A DNA stretch of 64,000 nucleotides from NCBI GenBank assembly GCA_003611875.1, contig RAYY01000003.1, positions 124,001 to 188,000 on the forward strand. Reading direction: 5' to 3'. Both the position numbers and the translations under genes were made by a program. The notes under the pieces were generated by a model. That model made no database searches. It had not been told where the DNA came from and saw only the letters and a list, made by a program, of their open reading frames with translations. Origin of the DNA: a bacterium D16-56 (GTDB taxonomy: Bacteria; Bacillota; Clostridia; Lachnospirales; Lachnospiraceae). Positions 56,490-64,000 of this stretch are shown here, one piece after another (position 1 is the stretch's first letter; every line of letters begins with the position of its first letter).

Positions 56490-57470
56490 ATGCCAGGCTT
56501 TACTACCCATTATATTCTTGGAATGAAGGCATTTAACGACATGCCTAACAACCAGTTAAAATACATGATCGCCAAATACCGCTGGCTCTATCAGCTAGGA
56601 CTTCAGGGACCGGATATCTTTTTCTATAACATCCCGATTCTGCGTCATCGGGACTACCGCAATGTAGGCTCTTATATGCATGAGCATCACATCCAGGACT
56701 TTTTTTCCTGTTATTTGGAAGCCTTGGGAGACATTCCCTCCAAACAGCAGCGGGCTGAGGGCCTTGCCTATTTCTGCGGCTATCTCTGCCACTATATAGG
56801 CGACTCCATCTGTCATCCCTATGTATACGGAAGAATCGGCTACGACGCAAAAGCGCCCACTGCCCAGGCCCATGGTATGCATGCAGCATTAGAAAATGAT
56901 ATAGATGCACTGCTTCTGTTAAAGTATAAAAAGAAAAAACCATCCCAATTTAATCAGGCCGCCACCATATGCCTTAATGGAATGGAAATTCAGTTCATCT
57001 CTCGATTTTTGTCAAAATGTATCAACAAAACCTACTATCCGATCACCTGTCACAACAATTTTCAGGTGACTCCACAAATGGTTCATCGTTCCATTCTCGC
57101 CATTCGGTTTGGATGCCGTACCCTGGCAGACCCATCCGGAAGAAAGCGGAACAGCATTGCTTTTGTAGAGAACCTCCTTTTGCGGAATCCTCTGGCCTCC
57201 ACCAAGCTGGTTACGGACCAGGTTTCTAACCCTCGTGGGTGTCTGAACCTGGATCATGAAACATGGTGTAATCCCTGGGACCGGCGTCTTGCCTCCAAAG
57301 CATCCTTTCCGGAGCTGTTCCGCCAGTCTCTTTTAAAATGTTCCAATGTCTATGCGATCCTGAACACAGCCATTGATCATGCCCAGATCTCTCAGGAACA
57401 TGATATTACCCGGCTGTTGGACGAGCTGGGCTGCTACTCCTATCACAGCGGGCTGGCTGTCACAGATTAA
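56490..57470 (+). CDS. Zinc-dependent phospholipase C-like protein
   Basis: A 326-residue protein of the zinc-dependent phospholipase C/S1-P1 nuclease-like family. Conserved His/Asp positions appear as PGFTTHYILGMKAF at the N-terminus, LGLQGPDIFFY (about 42-52), then CGYLCHYIGDSICHPYVYGR (about 107-126) and the AHGMHAALENDID block (about 136-148). There is no signal peptide, so it is probably cytosolic, unlike secreted toxins of this fold; the substrate is unknown. It ends convergent to an XRE regulator. Confidence 0.88.
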   Translation: MPGFTTHYILGMKAFNDMPNNQLKYMIAKYRWLYQLGLQGPDIFFYNIPILRHRDYRNVGSYMHEHHIQDFFSCYLEALGDIPSKQQRAEGLAYFCGYLCHYIGDSICHPYVYGRIGYDAKAPTAQAHGMHAALENDIDALLLLKYKKKKPSQFNQAATICLNGMEIQFISRFLSKCINKTYYPITCHNNFQVTPQMVHRSILAIRFGCRTLADPSGRKRNSIAFVENLLLRNPLASTKLVTDQVSNPRGCLNLDHETWCNPWDRRLASKASFPELFRQSLLKCSNVYAILNTAIDHAQISQEHDITRLLDELGCYSYHSGLAVTD

Positions 57471-57567
57471 ACAGATCATCCGACTTGCACCCATACAAGC
57501 TTGGACAAATTCTCGAATAGACAGCAAATGTTATCTGCTTCGGGATTTATCCGGTGGAGTATAACAA

Positions 57568-57599
57568 TACAGTATGGCTGCCAAAGCAGCCATACTGTA
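57568..57599. terminator. Hairpin between convergent phospholipase-like and XRE genes
   Basis: ACAGTATGGCTG / CAGCCATACTGT-type perfect stem (12-13 bp) with a 5-nt loop. T-tracts are poor on both strands. Confidence 0.65.
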
Positions 57600-57629
57600 A
57601 CTGTAAAAAGTAAAAAAGCGGCATTCCCA

Positions 57630-57977
57630 TCAGAGATATCGCTTGAGCTCTGCTAAAATCTGCCATAGCTCTTGCCTCTTTGTCTGGTCCATCCGCTCCC
57701 AATTATCCATAATTGATGCAACATCTTCATTCACTGTCTCTTGTGGCGCTTCCGTTATTTCTTCTTGATTTTCCAACGTATCTCCTGCAGAATATCCCAG
57801 CACATAGTCTGTCGATACACGAAAATAGTCAGCCAGGGTAATTAACACATCAACCTGTATCTTACTTCTGTCTCGTTCCATCCGGCTGATGGCCTGTTGG
57901 GAAAGCCCAATCTGCTCACCTAATATTTTCTGTGAAATATTCCGCTGCTTCCGAAGTTGTTTGATATTACTCCTCAT
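57630..57977 (-). CDS. XRE-family transcriptional regulator
   Basis: A 115-residue regulator. The N-terminal helix-turn-helix (residues 1-62) has QKILGEQIGLSQQAISRMER and ends DYVLGYSAG, the typical Cro/CI layout. The C-terminal part (about 70-115) is acidic and helical and has no clear effector motif. It is monocistronic. Targets are unknown; an imperfect palindrome (CACTTATATGTG) in its upstream region is a possible own operator. Confidence 0.9.
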   Translation of the reverse strand: MRSNIKQLRKQRNISQKILGEQIGLSQQAISRMERDRSKIQVDVLITLADYFRVSTDYVLGYSAGDTLENQEEITEAPQETVNEDVASIMDNWERMDQTKRQELWQILAELKRYL

Positions 57978-58149
57978 AACCGTAAATTCCCTCCATTTAT
58001 TTTCATTTTAACAAACATAACGAAGAAAACCACTTATATGTGAAGTTTATTTACCCATTTTATTAGTTTTTATAACTACTCTGCGGCGTTTTATCTTCAG
58101 GATATTTTATCGTCCGACAACAAATTTCCCTGCTAAAGATTCCTGATTT

Positions 58150-58261
58150 TTACTTTGAACGTTCCATCGCCGGAGGCGATTTAAAATCAGGTATTTCAAA
58201 TGCGCCCGCCAAGCTTTCATGATTGGTGATACGTTCGCTGCCGGGCGCATGGAGGTTTACT
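58150..58261 (+). repeat. Dispersed repeat, copy F
   Basis: It runs from TTACTTTGAACG to GGAGGTTTACT. Hairpin P2 is perfect (ATCGCC-GGA-GGCGAT), and P3 arms are perfect (ATGCGCCCG / CGGGCGCAT). P1 has decayed. It lies 3' of the MBL-fold gene, past its terminator, 40 kb from the main cluster. Confidence 0.8.
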
Positions 58262-58291
58262 TTTCAGGTGTACATTTGACAGAAAAATCCG

Positions 58292-58313
58292 AATAAAATT
58301 GCCTTCGGCAATG
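58292..58313 (-). terminator. Terminator of the MBL-fold gene
   Basis: ATTGCC-GAA-GGCAAT hairpin followed by TTTTATTC on the minus strand, 16 nt after the stop codon. Confidence 0.75.
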
Positions 58314-58328
58314 GAATTTCTATGCTTA

Positions 58329-59615
58329 TCAGCGAATCACCTGGTCTCCGTCCTTTGTGCAATAATGCCTCTGAACATTCAGACGAGAGATCCACCCCTT
58401 TGTCTCCGCTGTACGGTATTTGCTGCCTACATTGTCCCACAGCCAGCCTGGCGTAGGCCATAAGCAAATCTCCGGATTGATCGCCCTATAGACATCTTCC
58501 CCCACACCGTTCTGCCCGTGATGGGCCATCTGGACAATATCAGACTTTAAGCCGTCCGAACCATTCTCTGCCAGCAGACGCTGTCCGCCCTCCTCTGCCA
58601 TATCGCCAAGAAACAGAATGGATTTGCCGTTCACCCACAGCTTATACACGATCCCGGCATTGTTTCCCTTATCCGATCCCGTCTCATACCGGTCATTCAT
58701 TACCTGAATGGTTACATCATCCACCTGAATGGTCTGGCCTCTGGTTACAGTATTCAGCATGGCTTCCGGCAGTCCGGAAAAGCTTCCTATGATTGCATGA
58801 GCCATAGTCTGTTCGGAAGAGTCATTGTTTGTATACCATTCCGGATCCGCAAAAGAATAATAAATACCGTCAATCTGGATTCCTGACCGGATTCCTGCCG
58901 CTTCATCCTGCAGAATCTTGTATAAAGCTCCTACATGATCACCGTGAGGGTGGGTAATCAGCCACGCCGCCACATGGGAACCTCTGGCCTGAATCTGACT
59001 GCGCAGAAAGTCTCCATCCTCTCCCAGTCCTCCGTCTATTACGATCAGGCTGCCCTGACTTGTCTGCAGAATGGCTGACAAAATCTGACTATCACCCCGG
59101 GAATTAAAAAGTGTCAGCGAAGCGCCTCCTAAAATAACATCTTGAGGTAATACCTGCTTTTCTCCCTCTGTTATAATATTTCCATATATGGACGGTCCCA
59201 CACTCCCCGTACCGTCCTGTCCTGCCGTGATAACCCTGCTGCCTCCTGTATTTGTTCCTGGATCCGGAGCAGCAGTTTGCTGTGTCCCGGAAGGCATCTG
59301 TCCCGTCCCTTGGCTTGTCTGTGTGGATACCGGGCTCATCTGGTTCGGATTTTCCGTACTTTCTGCCTGGCCCGGCGACCGAAGCTGTGTCACCTCTGAC
59401 GCAATATACTCGGTCAGGAAAAAGCTGCTTTTTTTAACAGGAAGATAAGCTGCATACATACCAGCATCTTCTGCCGCCTCCAAACCATTGTCTGACAAGA
59501 ATGATCTGTCTCTTACCATATTGGAATCCGTCCCTGGCACACTCATGATGGATGCTGCAAAAAGCCCTGTTACCAGCATACCGCCAAGCCAATTTCTCTG
59601 TCCTCTCTGTCTCAT
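58329..59615 (-). CDS. Extracytoplasmic metallo-beta-lactamase-fold hydrolase (ComEC C-domain-like)
   Basis: A 428-residue protein with an N-terminal membrane anchor (about residues 10-27), a Ser/Gln/Thr/Pro-rich linker (about 75-130), and a metallo-beta-lactamase domain from about 155. The zinc motif is ITHPHGDHVGAL (HxHxDH), with LFLGDMAEEGGQ and VQMAHHGQNGV as the later metal ligands. The best match is the detached C-terminal domain type found in ComEC/Rec2 proteins and secreted nuclease-like hydrolases. Orientation puts the catalytic part outside the cell. The substrate is unknown. Confidence 0.88.
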   Translation of the reverse strand: MRQRGQRNWLGGMLVTGLFAASIMSVPGTDSNMVRDRSFLSDNGLEAAEDAGMYAAYLPVKKSSFFLTEYIASEVTQLRSPGQAESTENPNQMSPVSTQTSQGTGQMPSGTQQTAAPDPGTNTGGSRVITAGQDGTGSVGPSIYGNIITEGEKQVLPQDVILGGASLTLFNSRGDSQILSAILQTSQGSLIVIDGGLGEDGDFLRSQIQARGSHVAAWLITHPHGDHVGALYKILQDEAAGIRSGIQIDGIYYSFADPEWYTNNDSSEQTMAHAIIGSFSGLPEAMLNTVTRGQTIQVDDVTIQVMNDRYETGSDKGNNAGIVYKLWVNGKSILFLGDMAEEGGQRLLAENGSDGLKSDIVQMAHHGQNGVGEDVYRAINPEICLWPTPGWLWDNVGSKYRTAETKGWISRLNVQRHYCTKDGDQVIR

Positions 59616-59873
59616 AAAAACATGCCTCTCTCTCGTGATTCGTTCCTATTGTGCTCATAACCGCTCAGTCAGCTAAACTGAATCGCTATGGTTTATTCTA
59701 CCAGAGACCGCAGCCTTTGGGTAGCACTTTTATAGAATCGTCAGAAAATCTTTATATTTCCGTCCCGCATTTTTTTCATTTTCCGCTTGCTTTTTTTTCC
59801 CAGCCATGCTATCATTTGTTCAAAAGTTTTTTATTTTATATATTTTTGAACAAATCTTTGGAGGAAAACCACC

Positions 59874-61433
59874 GTGAAAAAACTTTCGCCGTCTACCCCG
59901 CTGTTACAACAATTAGACCTGTTTACAACCCTGATTCCTTTTATCTGTATCGCCTCCTTATGTATTCTGTTCGTATTATTTCCGGACGGTTCCTCCCTTA
60001 TTCTGGATCGGATCCGTTTCTTTCTGGGAGATCAAATGGGAAGCTACTATCTTTTGATCGGATTGGGAGTATTTATCTGTTCTCTCTATTTGGCTTTTTC
60101 CCGGTATGGTTCTATTCGCCTGGGCAATACAGACAGACCAGAATACTCCCCCTTCCGCTGGGGCTCCATGATGTTCACAGCCGGTCTTGCAGCCGATATC
60201 CTGTTTTACTCCTGCTGTGAATGGCTCATCTATGCCGCAGACCCCCATGTGGCAGAAATGGGTCCCGTAGAAGACTGGGCAGCCGCCTATCCGTTATTCC
60301 ACTGGGGGCCAATCCCCTGGGGCTTTTATCTGGTGCTTGCCGTGGCCTTTGGATTTATGCTTCATGTGCGAAAACGTCATAAGCAAAAATATTCTGAATC
60401 CTGCCGGGCCCTGTTAGGAGACCGGGTAGACGGCTGGGCAGGCCGGCTCATTGACCTGACTGCTGTCTTTGCACTTCTGGCAGGCACAGCCACCACATTT
60501 TCCCTGGCCACCCCCCTTTTAGCTATGGCGATCAGCCGAGTGACCGGGATTGCAGCCACCACCACCTTAACCATTGTGATTCTGGCGGTCGTGTGCTGTA
60601 TCTATACCTGTTCGGTCTATTTTGGCATGAAAGGAATCCAGCGATCCGCCGCCTGCTGCAGCTATTTATTCTTTTTACTGCTGGCCTATGTATTTTTCTT
60701 TGGCGGGGAAAGCCGATTTATTGTGGAAACCGGGATCACCTCCCTTGGTCTTCTTGCCCAGAACTTTATTGGCCTGTCAACCTGGACAGACTCTCTGAGG
60801 ACCACCTCATTTCCTCAGGCCATGACGATCTTCTACTGGGCCTACTGGATGGTTTGGTGTGTAGCAGCGCCCTTTTTCATCGGCGCTATCAGCAAAGGCC
60901 GGACGATACGCCAGACGATTCTGGGAGGATATTTCTGGGGGCTTTCCGGCACCTTTACTTCCTTTATTATTTTAGGAAACTATGGACTGGGACTGCAGAT
61001 GCATGGGCGTCTGGATTCCCTATCAGGCTACCTGGCTTCCGGAGGCTCCAACACATCCCTTTACACTGCCATCATTACCCTTTTAGAGCAGCTTCCCCTG
61101 TCTGGTTTTGTGATTCTCCTGCTGGTAGTGTGTATGATTACTTTTTACTCCACCTCCTTTGACTCTATTACCCTGGTAGCTGCCTCCTATTCCTACCGGG
61201 AACTAAAGCACGGACAGGATCCGGACCGGCGTGTCAAGCTTTTTTGGGCAATCTTTCTGATTCTCCTTCCCATTGCCTTGATTTTCTCTGAAAAATCCAT
61301 GGCAAACCTGCAGTCTGTATCCATTATTGCAGCCTTTCCGGTTGGAATAATTATGATCTTAATCATCGCAAGCTTCTTTAAGGATGCCAGCACATATCTA
61401 AAGGAAGCATATAACCGTTCAGATGCCCTCTGA
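59874..61433 (+). CDS. BCCT-family (betaine/choline/carnitine) transporter
   Basis: A 519-residue transporter with 12 predicted helices. The core is visible in the tryptophan-rich fourth helix area (CCEWLIYAADP, WGPIPWGFYLVLA) and in the signature FYWAYWMVWCVAAPFFIGAI. The family imports quaternary amines such as glycine betaine, choline or carnitine. The start is GTG at 59874, with GGAGGAAAACCACC before it. There is no choline- or carnitine-processing gene nearby, so the role may be osmoprotection. Confidence 0.93.
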   Translation: MKKLSPSTPLLQQLDLFTTLIPFICIASLCILFVLFPDGSSLILDRIRFFLGDQMGSYYLLIGLGVFICSLYLAFSRYGSIRLGNTDRPEYSPFRWGSMMFTAGLAADILFYSCCEWLIYAADPHVAEMGPVEDWAAAYPLFHWGPIPWGFYLVLAVAFGFMLHVRKRHKQKYSESCRALLGDRVDGWAGRLIDLTAVFALLAGTATTFSLATPLLAMAISRVTGIAATTTLTIVILAVVCCIYTCSVYFGMKGIQRSAACCSYLFFLLLAYVFFFGGESRFIVETGITSLGLLAQNFIGLSTWTDSLRTTSFPQAMTIFYWAYWMVWCVAAPFFIGAISKGRTIRQTILGGYFWGLSGTFTSFIILGNYGLGLQMHGRLDSLSGYLASGGSNTSLYTAIITLLEQLPLSGFVILLLVVCMITFYSTSFDSITLVAASYSYRELKHGQDPDRRVKLFWAIFLILLPIALIFSEKSMANLQSVSIIAAFPVGIIMILIIASFFKDASTYLKEAYNRSDAL

Positions 61434-61569
61434 GCTGTTGCAGCATACATCCGTTTAAAACCGCTTCGCGACGGCCGTATGCCCGCAGGCGTTATGTGCT
61501 TTCGCACGATCCGGGCAGCGCGTACACAGACCGCCCTGAACTGTTATGGAAACATCCGGGCAGCAAAAC
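61434..61569. other. GC-rich spacer with a short direct repeat
   Basis: The 136-bp spacer between convergent genes is GC-rich and holds ATCCGGGCAGC twice (61509-61519 and 61554-61564). It has loose likeness to the middle of repeat copy D (TATGCCCGC followed by GCGC blocks). No coding potential seen. Confidence 0.4.
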
Positions 61570-61592
61570 AGATAGCGGCTCAGCCGCTATCT
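61570..61592 (-). terminator. Terminator hairpin overlapping the end of the CcdA-TlpA gene
   Basis: AGATAGCGGCT-G-AGCCGCTATCT, followed on the minus strand by TGTTTTG. The TAG stop codon of the gene lies inside the stem. Confidence 0.75.
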
Positions 61593-62942
61593 GCGCTTTC
61601 CTTCCATGGTCTGACGGATAATGCTTTCCATCATATCCATGGTAAGCTGTCCGCTGATATAGCCAAAAACGTTTCCGTCCCGATCAATCATAAATGTTGT
61701 GGGAAAAGACTGAATCCCATAACTGTAGAACAATTCCCCGGTAGTGTCCATGAGCACCGGATAGGTATAACCATTTTCCTCTAAAAATGCTTTAATCCCT
61801 TCCTCATCCTTCTCCTGTCCCAGCTCAGGCGCCGCTACGCCAAGAACGATCAGCGCTTCCTCTCCTTCCTGACTATAGCTTTCATAAAGCTTCTGAATAT
61901 CCGGCATTTCAGCCCTGCAGGGAGGACACCAGGTAGCCCAGAAATTCAGAAATATGGTTTTTCCCTTATAAGCTTCCAGGGTATGCGTATTTCCATATTG
62001 ATCCTGAAGCTGGAAATCCACTGCGGGAGGAAGATTTTTGTCTGTATCCTCCCCATTGGTTTCTTCTGTATCTGCCTCCTCCGAATGCTCTGTCTGAGAT
62101 TCTGTTTCTGCCTTCTCATTTTCAGACGGTTTTGTTCCATAATCTGAATTTTCGTCGTTTTCGGCCTGCGCCCCTCCATCTTTTGTTTCCTCTGCCGCTG
62201 ATGGTTCTTGAGAAAACCCGGACAGATATCCCGTCACATCGTTCATCTTCCCGGTAAACATCATAAATCCCATCAAAACCAGAAGAAGTCCTCCGATTTT
62301 CACTGTATAACGTACCACATTCCGGTATTTCTTAAAAAGCTCCAGCAGCGAAGCCGTAAAAAACCCCACTGCCAGAAAAGGCAAAACAAAACCCATGGTA
62401 TACACACCGATCAGAAAAAACCCGGTTCCTCTGGTGGACGCGGAAGCTGCCATCAAAAGCACCCCGGTAAGAGCCGGCCCTACACAGGGAGTCCAGGCAA
62501 AGCTGAAGGTAAATCCCATAAGCAAAGCAGTAATCGGCGACATGGCCAGCGCATCTGCCCGAAAAGGCAGGCGGTGCTCCTGTTCCAGCACATGAGAAGC
62601 TCCAAATACCCCCAGTTGATAAAGCCCGAACAGCATAACCAGAATCCCTCCGATTCTGGCAAACAGCATCTGGCTGGATTGAAAAAACCTTCCTGCCGCA
62701 GACACACCAAACCCCAGCAGAAAAAAAGTAAAGCTAACACCGGCTACAAAACAGAAGGTGTGGACCGCTACGGTTTTCTGCTGATAATGAATCCTCCCAT
62801 CCTCCCCCCGCATGCCGGTCCCTCCAGATAAATATCCCATATAAAGAGGCAAAAGCGGCAGCACACAGGGAGAAAAAAAGCTGAGAAGTCCCTGAAAAAA
62901 CACCGTCATTGCCGGAACTCCCACATTCAGCGAAAATCCCAT
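61587..62942 (-). CDS. CcdA-type thiol transporter fused to a TlpA-like thioredoxin
   Basis: A 451-residue fusion that would carry reducing power across the membrane. Residues 1 to about 230 are the CcdA/DsbD membrane domain, with the Cys-containing SFFSPCVLPLLPLYMGYL and AWTCPVG-like FAWTPCVGPALTG segments. A Glu/Asp/Asn-rich linker (about 235-300) leads to an extracytoplasmic thioredoxin with the active-site FWATWCPPCRAEMP (about 330-343) and the cis-Pro in SFPTTFMIDRDG. Both halves of a relay are thus on one chain. It starts 31 nt after larC, on the same strand, with an AAGGAGGG site. Confidence 0.94.
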   Translation of the reverse strand: MGFSLNVGVPAMTVFFQGLLSFFSPCVLPLLPLYMGYLSGGTGMRGEDGRIHYQQKTVAVHTFCFVAGVSFTFFLLGFGVSAAGRFFQSSQMLFARIGGILVMLFGLYQLGVFGASHVLEQEHRLPFRADALAMSPITALLMGFTFSFAWTPCVGPALTGVLLMAASASTRGTGFFLIGVYTMGFVLPFLAVGFFTASLLELFKKYRNVVRYTVKIGGLLLVLMGFMMFTGKMNDVTGYLSGFSQEPSAAEETKDGGAQAENDENSDYGTKPSENEKAETESQTEHSEEADTEETNGEDTDKNLPPAVDFQLQDQYGNTHTLEAYKGKTIFLNFWATWCPPCRAEMPDIQKLYESYSQEGEEALIVLGVAAPELGQEKDEEGIKAFLEENGYTYPVLMDTTGELFYSYGIQSFPTTFMIDRDGNVFGYISGQLTMDMMESIIRQTMEGKRR

Positions 62943-62973
62943 TTTGCATCACCCTCCTTGTCTTGTAATAGGA

Positions 62974-64000
62974 TCAGTCTTTTATCCATGCTCTTTTTGC
63001 TTCCTCATAGACACTCTGAAAATCTATTCCTTTGTCCCTGCAGATTTTCCGAATGCTTTCGTATTCCGGATAACAGAACGCTTTGTTTTTGTAACAGCAC
63101 ACCTTCACATCAACCACTCCATATTTTGTCTCCACCTGCTGGATCTGCCGCTCCAGAACCGTTCTCTCCGCCGGATAACGGCGGATTCCTATGGTGGTAG
63201 TATGGACAAATAAAATATCTTCCAGCCGTTCCCTCACATCTTCTTTACATAGAACAGAAAGCTGATATGCCGGACGGTTTTTCTTCATAAATATAGGGCT
63301 GTACCATACATCTGCCGCTCCGGCTTCCAACAGAGCTTCCATGGCAAAGCCGAGCATTTCTCCGGTACTGTCATCTAAGTTAGCTTCCAAAACCCACATC
63401 TGCCTGTTGATATTTACTGCTTCTTCCAAGGAACCTTTTATGGTTGTTTTTGCTTCGTTTTCTTCTTCCATCTCCTCCAGCAGCATAATGCGCAGCACAT
63501 TGGCCTGGCGGAATGTTTTGTTTCCTGCTCCCATACCGATCTTGAGCAGACGACAGCCAGAAGGAAGCCCCTTTTTTGTTCTCAGCGCCGCTGCAATCGC
63601 TGCACCGGTAGGAGTCACCATCTCACCTTCATTATCTGTAAAACGAAGTTCCAGACCATGAGAAGATACAATGTTCGCCGTGGCAGGCACCGGTACAGGA
63701 AGGATACCATGCTGGCAGTGGACATGTCCATGTCCCTCGCAAAGCGGTGATACTGCCACTTCCTCTATTCCCAGATTATCCACACATACAGCCACACTTA
63801 CAATGTCAATAATTGAGTCAATTGCCCCCACTTCATGAAAATGTACCTGGTCTATGGGAAGTCCGTGAGCTTTGGCCTCTGCCTCTGCTACAATAGAAAA
63901 CATCCTTTTGGCCAGATCCTTAACATGATCGTTGGAATCCAAGCGGTCAATGATCTCATACACATCATAAAGATTTCTGTGGATGTGGGAATGGATGTGA
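62974..64000 (-). CDS. larC: LarC, nickel pincer cofactor synthesis protein (N-terminal end outside the window)
   Basis: LarC inserts nickel into the pyridinium thiocarboxylate cofactor used by lactate racemase (LarA) and its relatives. At least 340 residues are present and the frame is open to the window edge. The edge segment is His-rich (HSHIHRNLYDVYEIID), as expected for the nickel-handling loop of LarC. Further motifs include GLPIDQVHFHEVGAIDSIID, MVTPTGAAIAAAL and LEANLDDSTGEMLGFAME. A GTG-started shorter form is not needed, because the homology continues upstream. LarA and LarB would be expected beyond the window. Confidence 0.93.
   Translation of the reverse strand, partial: HIHSHIHRNLYDVYEIIDRLDSNDHVKDLAKRMFSIVAEAEAKAHGLPIDQVHFHEVGAIDSIIDIVSVAVCVDNLGIEEVAVSPLCEGHGHVHCQHGILPVPVPATANIVSSHGLELRFTDNEGEMVTPTGAAIAAALRTKKGLPSGCRLLKIGMGAGNKTFRQANVLRIMLLEEMEEENEAKTTIKGSLEEAVNINRQMWVLEANLDDSTGEMLGFAMEALLEAGAADVWYSPIFMKKNRPAYQLSVLCKEDVRERLEDILFVHTTTIGIRRYPAERTVLERQIQQVETKYGVVDVKVCCYKNKAFCYPEYESIRKICRDKGIDFQSVYEEAKRAWIKD

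Larger units (their letters stand above)
57978..58328. other. Intergenic region between the MBL-fold and XRE genes
   Basis: About 350 bp. It holds the XRE promoter region (AT-rich, 57990-58080), repeat copy F and a terminator for the MBL gene. No coding potential was seen. Confidence 0.7.

Noticed and set aside
58264-58467. 67-codon minus-strand frame overlapping the MBL gene end
   Set aside because: Out of frame with the conserved MBL-fold protein and running into its terminator; a shadow.

Overview
The window looks like a chromosomal segment of an anaerobic, spore-forming, low-to-mid GC Gram-positive bacterium, most likely a gut-type Lachnospiraceae/Clostridia. The sequence reasons are spo0A and spoIIID, a C5-type haem/sirohaem operon with gene fusions, AsrABC sulfite reductase, a LicT/BglG-controlled beta-glucoside PTS, a TAXI-type TRAP transporter, and the absence of any outer-membrane gene. 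No species can be named from the sequence alone. No rRNA, tRNA, CRISPR array, intact insertion sequence or prophage was found.

Layout. 1-5.5 kb: pnp (cut by the window edge), rpsO, a PAP2-like DUF212 protein, glgA and spo0A, all on the minus strand, then a GGDEF-gene relic. 5.5-10.2 kb: a TAXI/TRAP uptake system and a CitMHS carboxylate carrier. 10.3-14.5 kb: a broken hybrid histidine kinase divergent from an OmpR-type regulator, then trpS. 14.5-21.2 kb: a P2-type cation ATPase and an island of small accessory genes (DUF3006-like, ArsC/Spx-like, cupin, unknown membrane protein, HD hydrolase, PrcB-like lipoprotein) threaded with copies of a dispersed, structured repeat. 21.3-26.4 kb: an iron-type alcohol dehydrogenase with a large internal deletion, an aldehyde dehydrogenase, spoIIID and two conserved proteins of unknown role.

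26.5-36.3 kb is a coherent sirohaem module. hemA-sirC, hemL, hemB and a hemC-cobA-hemD triple fusion make the tetrapyrrole, and asrABC next door encodes the enzyme that needs it. 36.4-43.9 kb: a trigger-factor-like PPIase lipoprotein, an M18 aminopeptidase and the bgl operon (PTS, GH1, LicT) with a clear RAT/terminator switch. 43.9-53.6 kb: a cytosolic-type subtilase, then leuB-ilvD-ilvB-serC-serA-DUF1015 (branched-chain and serine synthesis). 53.7-64 kb: a CaCA antiporter under a yybP-ykoY (manganese) riboswitch, AGCS and BCCT carriers, a zinc-dependent phospholipase C-like protein, an XRE regulator, a secreted metallo-hydrolase, a CcdA-TlpA fusion and larC (cut by the window edge).

The most unusual signal is the repeat family. 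Seven copies, about 60-150 bp each, are bounded by TTACT. Its paired segments interleave as in a pseudoknot and co-vary between copies, and in three copies the right end supplies the stop codon of the neighbouring minus-strand gene. Other notable items are the kinase with an excised ATP-lid region and a receiver whose phospho-Asp position reads Glu, the deleted alcohol dehydrogenase, and the GGDEF relic.
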